A stretch of DNA of 21,441 nt from Candidatus Sifarchaeum subterraneum (GCA_016292335.1 JAECRX010000284.1:1-21441); one strand, 5' to 3'. Counted from the first letter of the stretch, positions 15,184 to 21,441 are shown. Notes: generated by a model not told the origin, from the letters alone. Numbers and translations: made by a program.

Positions 15184-15792
15184 CTGACCTACCTACCAGA
15201 TGGAAAAGAAGTTAAGATACTTAGAAATAAGGCAAAACTAACCCAAACAGAACTTGCAAAAAGAGCAGGAGTATCCCAAAGCCTCATCGCTCGCGTTGAA
15301 GCAGGAACAGTAGATCCCAGATTGTCAACATTAAAAAAAATACTTGCTGCAATTGAAGCAGCAGAATCAGAAAGAATTACAACAGCAAATGTAATGTGTC
15401 AAGACGTGATTACTATCTCATCCGAAAATAAAGTGGTTGACGCAATAAGACTTATGGAAAAACATAGTATTTCTCAGTTACCTGTATTAGACCAAGATAA
15501 CAGAATAGTAGGAAGTATACAAGAAAGTACAATCGTTAAAGAACTCTTAATTGAAAATTCAGATATTATTTTTGAAGAGAAAATAAAAGATGTGATGGAG
15601 GATAGTTTTCCTATCGTTGGATTAGAAGAAAGAATAGAGAATATTTATCCTATCATTGCTCGGGGCACCCCTGCTGTGTTAGTTGTGGATAGAGGAAAGC
15701 TGATGGGAATCGTTTGCAAAATAGATCTTCTGCGTAAAATCTCTACTCAAAAAAATGGATGGAACGACAAAAAACACATATCAACAAAATAG
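15184..15792 (+). CDS. XRE-type HTH with CBS pair (regulator; start frameshifted or CTG)
   Basis: Archaeal transcription regulator joining an XRE helix-turn-helix (about residues 8-60; LTQTELAKRAGVSQSLIARVE, then GTVDPRLSTLKKIL) to two CBS modules (about 70-130 and 135-190; the first ends RIVGSIQESTI, the second LMGIVCKIDLL). The CBS pair probably senses an adenosyl nucleotide. The open frame begins after a TGA at 15178-15180, and its first start-like codon is CTG at 15184. The only ATG (15177) with a good ribosome binding site (GGAGAGAGG) is one base out of frame: ATGAAAACTG reads on to a quick stop, whereas ATG with three A's would give MKLTYLPDGKEV, the normal start of this family. So there is either an extra A in the run (mutation or sequencing error) or true CTG initiation. 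A TTG start at 15322 would delete the HTH and is unlikely. Confidence 0.8.
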   Translation: MTYLPDGKEVKILRNKAKLTQTELAKRAGVSQSLIARVEAGTVDPRLSTLKKILAAIEAAESERITTANVMCQDVITISSENKVVDAIRLMEKHSISQLPVLDQDNRIVGSIQESTIVKELLIENSDIIFEEKIKDVMEDSFPIVGLEERIENIYPIIARGTPAVLVVDRGKLMGIVCKIDLLRKISTQKNGWNDKKHISTK

Positions 15793-15944
15793 ATGGAATT
15801 TCCTTCTCTTCGGAATCCGCGCTTGAAAGATCATTCTTCTTTCTTATGGTTTTTGTATTTGAGTTTCTTAAAGTCTACGGATACTAAATATCATCACAAA
15901 AAGATAATATATTCTCTGGTATAGAAAAAGATTGCGGGTAGAGG

Positions 15945-16268
15945 CTAAATTACTTCAAACAGAACTTTCGGCCTTCCACGCTTTTTTCTTCGAACGGAGG
16001 ATTTCTTAACTTTTCCACTGAGGATGAGTTTCGTTAAGTTGTCATATAGTGTGGTTCTTGGTATCCCAGTGATTTCCGCAAGCTTTCCTCTGGTAAGTGG
16101 TCCGTGTTCACTCAAAACATGTATAAGTAGGTCTTCAAGATTTATTTCAGGTTCTATGATCCCTCTACCCTTATAGTAATACTTACCCAACATTTGAACG
16201 GACTCTCCAGATCTTTTGCGTTTGCTAACTTTTTTGGTTTCTTTCTCCGCGGGGACGGTTCTAGACAT
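15945..16268 (-). CDS. Winged-helix DNA-binding protein
   Basis: A 107-residue protein with a very basic, probably disordered N-terminus (about 1-25, KRKRSGES) followed by a winged helix: INLEDLLIHVLSEHGPLTRGKLAEITGIPRTTLYDNLTKLILSGKVKKS (about 43-91) reads as helix 1, helix 2, recognition helix and the start of the wing, and RRKKRGRPKVLFEVI forms the wing and last strand. The recognition helix GIPRTTLYDNLTKL resembles MarR/TrmB-type regulators. There is no ligand domain, so it is likely a small DNA binder or chromatin-associated regulator. ATG start with GAGGG about nine bases upstream and a TATA-like CATAAATAAAG further up. Convergent with the XRE-CBS gene; targets unknown. Confidence 0.8.
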   Translation of the reverse strand: MSRTVPAEKETKKVSKRKRSGESVQMLGKYYYKGRGIIEPEINLEDLLIHVLSEHGPLTRGKLAEITGIPRTTLYDNLTKLILSGKVKKSSVRRKKRGRPKVLFEVI

Positions 16269-16381
16269 CTTAATTTCCCTCTATCTCTTAGATATTTATC
16301 GGCTTCGACTTTATTTATGGAAATCCTCCTTTAAATAACTTAGGGTCTTTTTCCTATGGAAAACACCGAAATTATGAGTTG

Positions 16382-16543
16382 TTAGTGCTTATGAAGACAT
16401 GGATCGCAGGCGTATTTTTTTTCAATGACAGTCAATCTTCCATTGATATTTTTCAAGATACAGGGACCTTTCCATGAATCAATCCGGTCTATTACTCCTT
16501 CTTCGAGTAGATCTTTGAGATCTTTGCCACATGTGATCTTCAA
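16382..16543 (-). CDS. Small cysteine-containing protein, 53 aa
   Basis: Short frame starting at TTG 16543 with GGATGA six bases upstream; a stop lies just before, so this is the full length. It has five cysteines: C5 (ITCGKD), C28 (KGPCIL), and C46, C49 in a YACDPC knuckle near the C-terminus (CDPCLHKH, with His nearby), and it alternates helical (LKDLLEEGVIDRID) and strand-like (RLTVIEKKY) parts. This looks like a tiny metal-binding domain. A minus-strand TATA-like TCGTATAAAAC at about 16599-16608 supports transcription. It lies about 110 bases upstream of the winged-helix gene, on the same strand, so the two may be co-transcribed. I recognise no family; the coding call rests on the ribosome binding site, promoter and protein-like composition. 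Confidence 0.55.
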   Translation of the reverse strand: MKITCGKDLKDLLEEGVIDRIDSWKGPCILKNINGRLTVIEKKYACDPCLHKH

Positions 16544-16689
16544 GGGAATTCATCCTAACCAGTAGGTGTGAGCACTTCGGCTCCGGGAATACTTTTAGTT
16601 TTATACGATATATTTTTTTCGGAATTAACTCTTCTTTTGAAGAGGTAATAAGTAAAAGGAATAAATACTGATGAGGATTTATTGAAAAG

Positions 16690-16760
16690 TAAAATGCCAA
16701 CAACTCCTCCCTAAAAGGAGGAGTTTGTGGGGTGCGAAACCACGAAGAGAGAGTTGACAA
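16690..16760 (+). mobile_element. IS200/IS605-like end relic
   Basis: GCCAACA is followed by a perfect 8-bp stem ACTCCTCC (16703-16710), loop CTAAAA, GGAGGAGT (16717-16724) and then GTTTGTGG; TTGAC occurs at 16754-16758. Read against the minus strand of the 5888-5915 hairpin (GTCAACTACTC-hairpin-GAGCTTTTG), the layout is the same, so the two are probably ends of related elements. No transposase frame remains. Confidence 0.4.
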
Positions 16761-16839
16761 GGATTTCCCTACGTTAGTAGACATTCTAGGATTTTTCGCT
16801 AGTTTCATACCTGAAAACGTTTTATTCATCACGGTGCTC

Positions 16840-16975
16840 CGTCACGGGAGGCCATCTTTCGTAGGCGATGTTCAGAAGCAACGGTAAAATTGTAGCACAA
16901 CTCCCTTTGAGGCGGATTTATATTCTCAAAATGCAATTCCTCCACTGCCTTTAGACGCGGTTTTCCCTGCGGTGA
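16840..16975 (+). mobile_element. Decayed transposon end abutting the engB start
   Basis: The block from GCAATTCCTCC (16933) to GGTTTTCCCTGCGGTG (16959-16974) resembles the one at 20300-20342 (GCAATTCATCC ... GGTTTTCTTGCGAGG), a form I associate with IS200/IS605 right ends. The bases before it (16840-16930) read in more than one frame as broken peptide with single stops, as expected of a decayed TnpB 3' region, but no diagnostic TnpB residues remain. The final GGTGAT serves as ribosome binding site for the ATG at 16981. Confidence 0.35.
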
Positions 16976-16980
16976 TCTAT

Positions 16981-17610
16981 ATGAACGAAACTCCCTTAAA
17001 AAAAATTTTGTTTGTAGGTAGGTCGAATACCGGTAAATCTTCAGTTATCAACTTACTTACTGGTAAAAAGGTCAAAACTGGAAAAAAACCAGGGTCAACA
17101 CGAGATTTTGTGAGAATTAATTTTGGAAGAGAATTTGAAATAATTGATGTTCCCGGTTTCGGCTTCATGTATGGTGTAGAAGCGGAAAAACAAGAAAAAA
17201 TGAAGACAAAGATTATTAAATATCTAGAAAAGAATAAAGATGAAATTTTATTTGCTGTAGAGGTTCTGGATTTGAAAATGTTTCCAGAACTCGCTCAACG
17301 CTGGAAAGAACGCGGGTATATTCCACTAGATGTTGAATGGTATTATTTTCTTGAAGAACTTGATTTAAAACCGATCGTTATAGCTAACAAAATTGATAAA
17401 ATTTCACCTTTTGAACTTGAAGATTATCTGAATAATCTTGTTTTTGAATTAGGGCTTTCTGGTCATTGGAAAGAATTAAGCGATGTCATAATTCCTTTCT
17501 CAGCGAAAACAGGCAAAGGATTCAAAGAGTTGAGAAAAGCAATTCATAGGCGTCTTGAAGAATTAGGAGAATTAGGTCTTATGAAATTTATTAGAAAGAA
17601 ATTTTATTGA
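16981..17610 (+). CDS. engB: EngB-like ribosome-biogenesis GTPase
   Basis: TRAFAC-class GTPase of the EngB/YihA family, which in bacteria aids assembly of the large ribosomal subunit. The 209 residues carry all G motifs: G1 GRSNTGKS (13-20), a G2 threonine in KKPGSTRDF (36-44), G3 DVPGFGF (56-62), G4 NKID and G5 FSAKTGKG, in the usual order and spacing. The frame opens at a GTG at 16972, but the ATG at 16981 has GGTGAT immediately upstream and begins right before the first strand, so I take 16981. The initiation region is derived from a transposon-end-like sequence (separate entry). The gene is convergent with the IS630-like relic that starts a few bases after its stop. Confidence 0.9.
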   Translation: MNETPLKKILFVGRSNTGKSSVINLLTGKKVKTGKKPGSTRDFVRINFGREFEIIDVPGFGFMYGVEAEKQEKMKTKIIKYLEKNKDEILFAVEVLDLKMFPELAQRWKERGYIPLDVEWYYFLEELDLKPIVIANKIDKISPFELEDYLNNLVFELGLSGHWKELSDVIIPFSAKTGKGFKELRKAIHRRLEELGELGLMKFIRKKFY

Positions 17611-18118
17611 TTTCTGTCCGTTTACCATGCAATACTTCCGCTGTATTATGGCCCTACCTTGCTTGTTGAACTTCTTGATCCAATGGCATACACGTGAAGG
17701 GTTTTCATCCACTCAATTGGATATTTCCGGAACTTTGATCCTTTCCTCGGACAGGATGATCAACTTGGTCCGTTTGGATAAGATCATGCCATTATCGTGC
17801 AGAAAAGACGGTAAGGCATCTGTCTCTTCTTCACAGAATTCCATCACGTAGATGGCCATTACTCACCATTCTTTTCCTCCAAAAAGCGTTACTTGGGAGT
17901 AGTTAGGGGAATTAACCTTCAGAAAAGTTACTGTATATTCAATGAGTAAAGCACCATACCAAGAAAAAGAAATGTATTTATTTGTTCATAATGAAGTATT
18001 AGAAGAAAACTTCTCGAAAAACATTCTTCTTTTTTAGAACGTATGATTTATGAAGGTATGAAGGTTAAAATAGCCGATTATTTGTGGGATATGTTGGGTA
18101 TATGGGAGGAAAATTATT
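17611..18118. other. Spacer between engB and rpa
   Basis: The left half is the IS630-like relic on the minus strand (separate entry). From 17860 to 18118 there is AT-rich DNA with possible TATA elements (for example around 17970) and the ribosome binding site GGGAGGA (18104-18110) for rpa. A 29-codon frame (18058-18147) runs through the rpa start in another register and is probably chance. Confidence 0.45.
17618..17859 (-). pseudogene. IS630-like transposase HTH remnant
   Basis: From ATG 17859 (GGTGAG just upstream) the minus strand reads 48 codons to a TGA at 17713-17715 and then stays in frame. The reading across the stop is KRTKLIILSEERIKVPEISN*VDENPSRVCHWIKKFN, the HTH_Mx8/IS630 pattern: a helix with I-L-S, VPEIS, a turn, then R-x-x-x-WIKKFN as the recognition helix end. 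After the HTH the frame becomes unlike a transposase and runs into the end of engB. No DDE catalytic domain is present. It is therefore a truncated relic with one in-frame stop. The short frames on the opposite strand here are its shadow. Confidence 0.55.
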
Positions 18119-20200
18119 TTGGGTATGTCCTTAGAGGAAATTATTGATAAGATTGTTTCCAAAACTAATCTGTCCAAAGCAGAGATAGAGGAACTTATCA
18201 AAAATAAAACTGAAGAGCTCGGGGGTTTTGTCACAGAAGAGGGAGCCGCAAATATTGTTGCTACTGAACTTGGAATAGATCTTTTTCAAGATAAAGAATT
18301 CGAAGAAATTAAATTTTCGATTGAAGATATTTCATTAGGAATGACAAACGTTTCAGTTACTGGCAGAGTTACAAGGATTTATTCTCCTAGAACTTTTGAA
18401 AGAGAAGGTCAAAAAGGAGCGGTAGTGGATCTGGTTATTGCTGATCTAACTGGAGAAATTCCGTTAGTTTTATGGGATGAGCATGTTCGTTATGTGACTG
18501 AAAACGAAATAAAAAAAGGAGACATTGTCAAGGTAGTTAGCGGATATGTTAAAGAAGGATTGGACAAAAAACTTCAATTAAATTTGGGGAGAAGGGGAAG
18601 AATCATAATTAACCCACCAGACGTAAATAAAAAAGATTTTCCTGAGTTAAAAGAAATTTATCATTCGATATTCGATTTAAAACCTGGTATGAGAGATATT
18701 GATGTGGTAGGTGTTGTTCAGACAATATATGATTTAAATGTCTATGAGAAACAAGATGGAACTGAAGGTAAAGTTTTCAGCCTCTTTCTAAAAGACAAAT
18801 CAGGAACTTGCAGAACGGTTTTCTGGGACAATCAAGCCGATGAGTTCTTTAGCTCAATTAAACCAGAAATCATACTAAAAATAGAAGGAGGGTACACCCG
18901 AGAAGGACTTAGAGGAGAAACTGAAATTCATATTGGCAGACGAGCTAGGGTAACTATTAACCCAGAAGGTAAATTTGATCTACCGGAAGTAGAAGAAAAG
19001 AAGCTGACCAAAATTAATGAACTTAAACCTGATATATTTGAAGTTGATGTCATAGGAAGAGTTATTGATTTAAGAGAAACAAAGGAGTTCACAACAGAAG
19101 ATGGAAGAAAAGGAAAGGTTGCTTCCATCTTTATTAAAGATGAGACCGGTGAAATACGCGTATCCCTTTGGGATGAAAAAACGAAAATAGCTGATCAAGT
19201 AAAGTTAGAGGACATTGTTTTAATTCATGCTGGATACACTAGGGAGGGGCCTTATGGGTTGGATCTCCATGTGGGGAGACGTGGTCAAATCGTAATCAAC
19301 CCATCTGATATTGATACATCAAATATTCCTTCATTAGAGCCTATTTTTTCAAAGTTAGAAGACCTTGAACCTGATCAATTCGATGTAAATATCGAAGGAA
19401 GAGTAACTGAAATATACGAAGCTAGAGAATTCTCTAGGGAAAATGGAAGCACGGGCAAAGTAATGAATGCCGTAGTTGTCGATGAGACAGGGGCTGTAAG
19501 AATGGTAGCATGGGATGAGAGGGTAGAAGAATTAAAAGAGGCTGAAAGGGGGCATATCTTACGCATTCTCCATGGTTATACGAAAACAGGGAGAGAGGAA
19601 TTAGAGCTACATTTAGGCAGACGAAGTAAAATCGAAATTGTAATTACGGATGAGAGTTTTCCTCCAATTGAAGAGCTACCTAACGATATCGAAATACCAC
19701 GAATTTCATCTTTGTCTGTCATTTCCGAGAACCAAACAATCGGTGTGAGGGGTACAATATTGGAAATCTACGAAAGAAAACCCCTCTATAAGGCATGTCC
19801 AAATTGTTATAGGAAGGCAATTGGAGAGGAAGATACTTGGAACTGCCCAATTCATGGTGAGATAACACCAATATCTCACATGATTTTTAGTGTAATTCTG
19901 GATGATGGAACAAAGAGCATACGAGCAAATATTCTCGGAAAAGCTGCCGAACAACTATTAGGTGTTAGTGCAGAGGAAGCATATGCTCTAATTGAACAAA
20001 ATGACGTTGAAGAAGCACCATTACGTAAGAAATCCTCTGAATTGGTAGGAAAAGAAATAATTGCAATAGGTAAGGTATTTAGGAGCAACTATACAGGAGA
20101 CCTTGAACTTTCCATAACAAAGATAGAAGAAGAAATCGATCCAGTCAAAGAAGCTGAAATGATAATTCATGAATTAAAAGATAAGGAATTGGGAGATTGA
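18119..20200 (+). CDS. rpa: Replication protein A, five OB folds and zinc finger
   Basis: Single-stranded-DNA-binding protein of the RPA70-like archaeal type, needed in replication, repair and recombination. After an N-terminal helical domain (about 1-60) come four clearly homologous OB folds (about 68-167, 183-282, 297-396, 413-512). Each repeats the pattern GRVxxIY...G..G.V...DxTG..R...WDE ... I..GY..EG...LHxGRRxxIxINP. A fifth OB fold (about 528-674) carries a zinc finger, CPNC (560-563) and CPIH (576-579), as in the C-terminal domain of RPA70. At 693 residues it is longer than the four-OB archaeal RPAs I know. The TTG at 18119 lies eight or nine bases after GGGAGGA, better placed than the ATG at 18125. 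It appears monocistronic; rpoG follows 170 bases on. Confidence 0.92.
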   Translation: MGMSLEEIIDKIVSKTNLSKAEIEELIKNKTEELGGFVTEEGAANIVATELGIDLFQDKEFEEIKFSIEDISLGMTNVSVTGRVTRIYSPRTFEREGQKGAVVDLVIADLTGEIPLVLWDEHVRYVTENEIKKGDIVKVVSGYVKEGLDKKLQLNLGRRGRIIINPPDVNKKDFPELKEIYHSIFDLKPGMRDIDVVGVVQTIYDLNVYEKQDGTEGKVFSLFLKDKSGTCRTVFWDNQADEFFSSIKPEIILKIEGGYTREGLRGETEIHIGRRARVTINPEGKFDLPEVEEKKLTKINELKPDIFEVDVIGRVIDLRETKEFTTEDGRKGKVASIFIKDETGEIRVSLWDEKTKIADQVKLEDIVLIHAGYTREGPYGLDLHVGRRGQIVINPSDIDTSNIPSLEPIFSKLEDLEPDQFDVNIEGRVTEIYEAREFSRENGSTGKVMNAVVVDETGAVRMVAWDERVEELKEAERGHILRILHGYTKTGREELELHLGRRSKIEIVITDESFPPIEELPNDIEIPRISSLSVISENQTIGVRGTILEIYERKPLYKACPNCYRKAIGEEDTWNCPIHGEITPISHMIFSVILDDGTKSIRANILGKAAEQLLGVSAEEAYALIEQNDVEEAPLRKKSSELVGKEIIAIGKVFRSNYTGDLELSITKIEEEIDPVKEAEMIIHELKDKELGD

Positions 20201-20299
20201 CCACGAAAACCCTTTCATTGATTTTAGTCCAACTACTCAGCTCAATTCAAAACTATATTGAAAAAAAAGGTTTAAAAATGTTGTAGAACTTTGAAAAAC

Positions 20300-20342
20300 G
20301 CAATTCATCCCCACGTTCACTCATGGGGTTTTCTTGCGAGGT
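20300..20342 (+). repeat. Palindromic transposon-end-like block upstream of rpoG
   Basis: GCAATTCATCC leads into CCCCA (20309-20313), a ten-base loop and TGGGG (20324-20328), then GGGTTTTCTTGCGAGG. The same outer edges occur at 16933-16974 before engB. The form matches hairpin ends of IS200/IS605-type elements that I recall from many prokaryotic genomes. A TATA-like GGTTTAAAAATG lies just upstream (about 20269-20280). Confidence 0.45.
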
Positions 20343-20371
20343 AGATGATAAAAACCAAGGAGTTTTTGATA

Positions 20372-20728
20372 ATGATAGAAACACCGGTTGAAATTCAGAA
20401 AATAGAGATAACAAGCGTTTCAGAAATTTTCAAGATCACTGCTATTTCTACAGATTACTTAAACTTTACAATTGAAATTCCTGAAATTCTAAAAGAATTT
20501 ATTGAAGGAAAAAGTCAATTAACGTTACTTTTGAGTGATAAACCGATGGAAGCCAAAAATGACGACATTTACATGTCTGGAGTTGTCTACAAGGTTCTAG
20601 AAATAAAACCGAATGTAACTATTTATGGTTCCATGGGTGGTTTGCAATTTAGATGGACAACACCGAAAAAGGCTAATTTTTTTGAGCCAAAAAGCAAAAT
20701 TTATTTGATTTTACGTTCGCATGAATAA
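20372..20728 (+). CDS. rpoG: RNA polymerase subunit Rpo8 (RpoG, Rpb8-like)
   Basis: Best read as the archaeal counterpart of eukaryotic RPB8, a small OB-type subunit of RNA polymerase present in Crenarchaeota, Korarchaeota and relatives but not in Euryarchaeota. The C-terminal part shows the pattern: DDIYMSGVVYKVLE, a strand pair, then YGSMGGLQFRW and FEPKSKIYLILRSHE, matching the YGKVY...YVSYGGLLMRLQG...VYLLMKK layout of RPB8. The N-terminal half (ITSVSEIFKITAISTDYLNFTIEIP) has the expected beta content. Two starts are possible: ATG 20345, and ATG 20372 with AAGGAG nine bases upstream; the latter gives 118 residues and I prefer it. Identification rests on remembered family pattern, so moderate certainty; a hypothetical OB protein is the alternative. 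Confidence 0.68.
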   Translation: MIETPVEIQKIEITSVSEIFKITAISTDYLNFTIEIPEILKEFIEGKSQLTLLLSDKPMEAKNDDIYMSGVVYKVLEIKPNVTIYGSMGGLQFRWTTPKKANFFEPKSKIYLILRSHE

Positions 20729-20759
20729 AAAACTATTATTATTGTTTTTAAAAATATTC

Positions 20760-20970
20760 AAGGTCAAGGTTGACTGGACAAAGTGCAAAGACGACAGTGT
20801 CTGCGCGGATGTTTGGTCTGTCTACTCCTTTCGAACTTCAAGATTTTGCTTAATTTCCAGACACTCAGAAACCTGTTCCTGTCAGGGCAGGTGACTGCAT
20901 TCTCTGCATGACCTGCGTGACTTCTTGCCCAACCGGAATCATAACCGTGGAGGAAGAAAAAAATGGATAA
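20760..20970 (+). pseudogene. Decayed two-cluster ferredoxin
   Basis: Two frames together encode a ferredoxin of about 70 residues. Frame one (from 20760) reads KVKVDWTKCKDDSVCADVWSVYSF, the first [4Fe-4S] half, but the third cysteine is replaced by Trp (TGG at 20814-20816) and the expected Pro after it by Ser. After one extra base (near 20832) frame two continues ELQDFA, a TAA stop (20851-20853), then FPDTQKPVPVRAGDCILCMTC and VTSCPTGIITVEEE, an intact second cluster motif (CxxCxxCxxxCP). The gene has no clear start codon apart from a TTG at 20742. A missense cluster loss, a frameshift, a stop and a missing start together indicate a true pseudogene rather than a sequencing slip. Such ferredoxins normally carry electrons for enzymes such as PorG; here it sits alone. 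Confidence 0.75.
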
Positions 20971-21116
20971 CAGAAAACTAAACACTGCATCGCTGTCCAT
21001 TAGTTATGATATTAGTCTCCTTACATGCCCGTTTTTCAAAATGTCAAGAACTCCTAGCCCAACTTTTATTTCCAACCCTGTACGATTTCTATTTGTGTAG
21101 CTGGGGAAGTCAGACG

Positions 21117-21441
21117 TTGGTTAGCTTCATAAAAATCGAAGGAAGAACTCTTAAAGGTTTTTTTCAGGAGAGACCAAACCGTTTCTTAGCCCTCGTAAAA
21201 GTCGATGATATGATTTTGTCAAGTTTTTTGCCTAACCCTGGAAGAATGCATGAACTTTTAACTCCGGGAACCGAAGTTGTTCTCAGAGAGGTGTTGAAAG
21301 AGAACAGAAAAACCAGTTATGATTTGATCGGAGTTTTCCATAAAGGTCAGATGGTGTCCGTTGATTCTCGGGTACCCAACAAACTGGTTTTAGAAGCCTT
21401 AAAAAACAGAGACATAAAAGAACTTTCAGAATACAAAATAA
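21117..21441 (+). CDS. sfsA: SfsA homologue (sugar fermentation stimulation protein), 3' truncated by window
   Basis: The last 108 codons of the window encode the N-terminal part of SfsA, a DNA-binding/nuclease-like protein first found as a stimulator of maltose fermentation in E. coli and widespread in archaea. Diagnostic sequence: the opening OB-like strands with GFFQERPNRFLALVKVD (about 14-30) and LPNPGRMHELLTPGTEVVL (about 38-56), followed by TSYDLIGVFHKGQMVSVDSRVPNKLVLEAL. The nuclease core and the C-terminus lie beyond the window. The start is placed at TTG 21117; GGGGAAG about seven bases upstream may act as ribosome binding site. The gene follows the ferredoxin relic with about 146 bases between. 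Confidence 0.85.
   Translation, partial: MVSFIKIEGRTLKGFFQERPNRFLALVKVDDMILSSFLPNPGRMHELLTPGTEVVLREVLKENRKTSYDLIGVFHKGQMVSVDSRVPNKLVLEALKNRDIKELSEYKI

Noticed and set aside
17627..17851. 74-codon plus-strand frame after engB
   Set aside because: It is the antisense shadow of the IS630-like relic, which has the better protein pattern.
20964..21101. 45-codon frame overlapping the end of the ferredoxin relic
   Set aside because: Composition is not protein-like, it overlaps the relic's stop and lies in the spacer before sfsA.
1..21441. tRNA, rRNA, SRP RNA, RNase P RNA or CRISPR array
   Set aside because: No T-arm GTTCRA context with cloverleaf, no conserved SRP or RNase P core motifs, and no regularly spaced direct repeats were found by eye.

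Overview
The window is archaeal DNA, AT-rich, with genes on both strands and fairly long spacers. Evidence for an archaeon: a Sec61-beta/SecG homologue, Alba, a DUF2070 membrane protein, a multi-OB-fold RPA, an archaeal ZPR1 homologue, a beta-CASP RNA nuclease, 2-oxoacid:ferredoxin oxidoreductase gamma subunit, many TTG/GTG starts and TATA boxes placed for short-leader or leaderless transcripts. An apparent Rpb8/RpoG subunit of RNA polymerase (20372-20728) argues for the TACK or Asgard side rather than Euryarchaeota. The MglA-type GTPase and low coding density would suit an Asgard or Bathyarchaeia-like, probably mesophilic, anaerobe; the sequence alone does not settle which.

Layout. 5-1201: unrecognised two-TM protein with a zinc ribbon. 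1497-2765: dihydropteroate synthase with a C-terminal extension, overlapping by 30 bp a convergent four-CBS protein (2736-3587). 3855-4502: MglA/Arf-like GTPase. 4960-5253: MazG-like pyrophosphohydrolase; 5387-5581: Sec61-beta. 5582-6289: no convincing gene, but several hairpins that look like decayed IS200/IS605 ends. 6290-8114 (minus): beta-CASP nuclease, an unlisted 45-aa zinc ribbon protein, and ZPR1. 8225-10087: DUF2070 protein. 10476-11045: orphan porG. 11046-11940: a spacer with tandem TATA boxes and a compact structured-RNA candidate (11168-11230), plus another transposon-end hairpin. 11941-12231: Alba. 12582-14995: hypF split by a one-base frameshift. 15177-15792: XRE-HTH/CBS regulator whose only ATG is out of frame by one base. 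15945-16268: winged-helix regulator; 16382-16543: 53-aa cysteine-rich protein. 16560-16980: transposon-end relics leading into the EngB-like GTPase (16981-17610). 17618-17859: IS630-like transposase relic. 18119-20200: RPA with five OB folds. 20372-20728: RpoG. 20760-20970: decayed two-cluster ferredoxin. 21117-end: start of SfsA.

The genes are mostly single housekeeping units rather than one operon: information processing (RPA, RpoG, Alba, EngB, RNA nuclease, ZPR1), membrane export (Sec61-beta), pterin/folate synthesis, hydrogenase maturation (HypF) and anaerobic ferredoxin metabolism (PorG). I do not see a clear new multi-gene system. The features that most merit a second look are the candidate structured RNA, repeated transposon-end relics lying directly at the translation starts of two essential genes, three one-base lesions (hypF, XRE-CBS, ferredoxin) within about 8.5 kb, the five-OB RPA, and two small cysteine-rich proteins that a length cut-off would miss.
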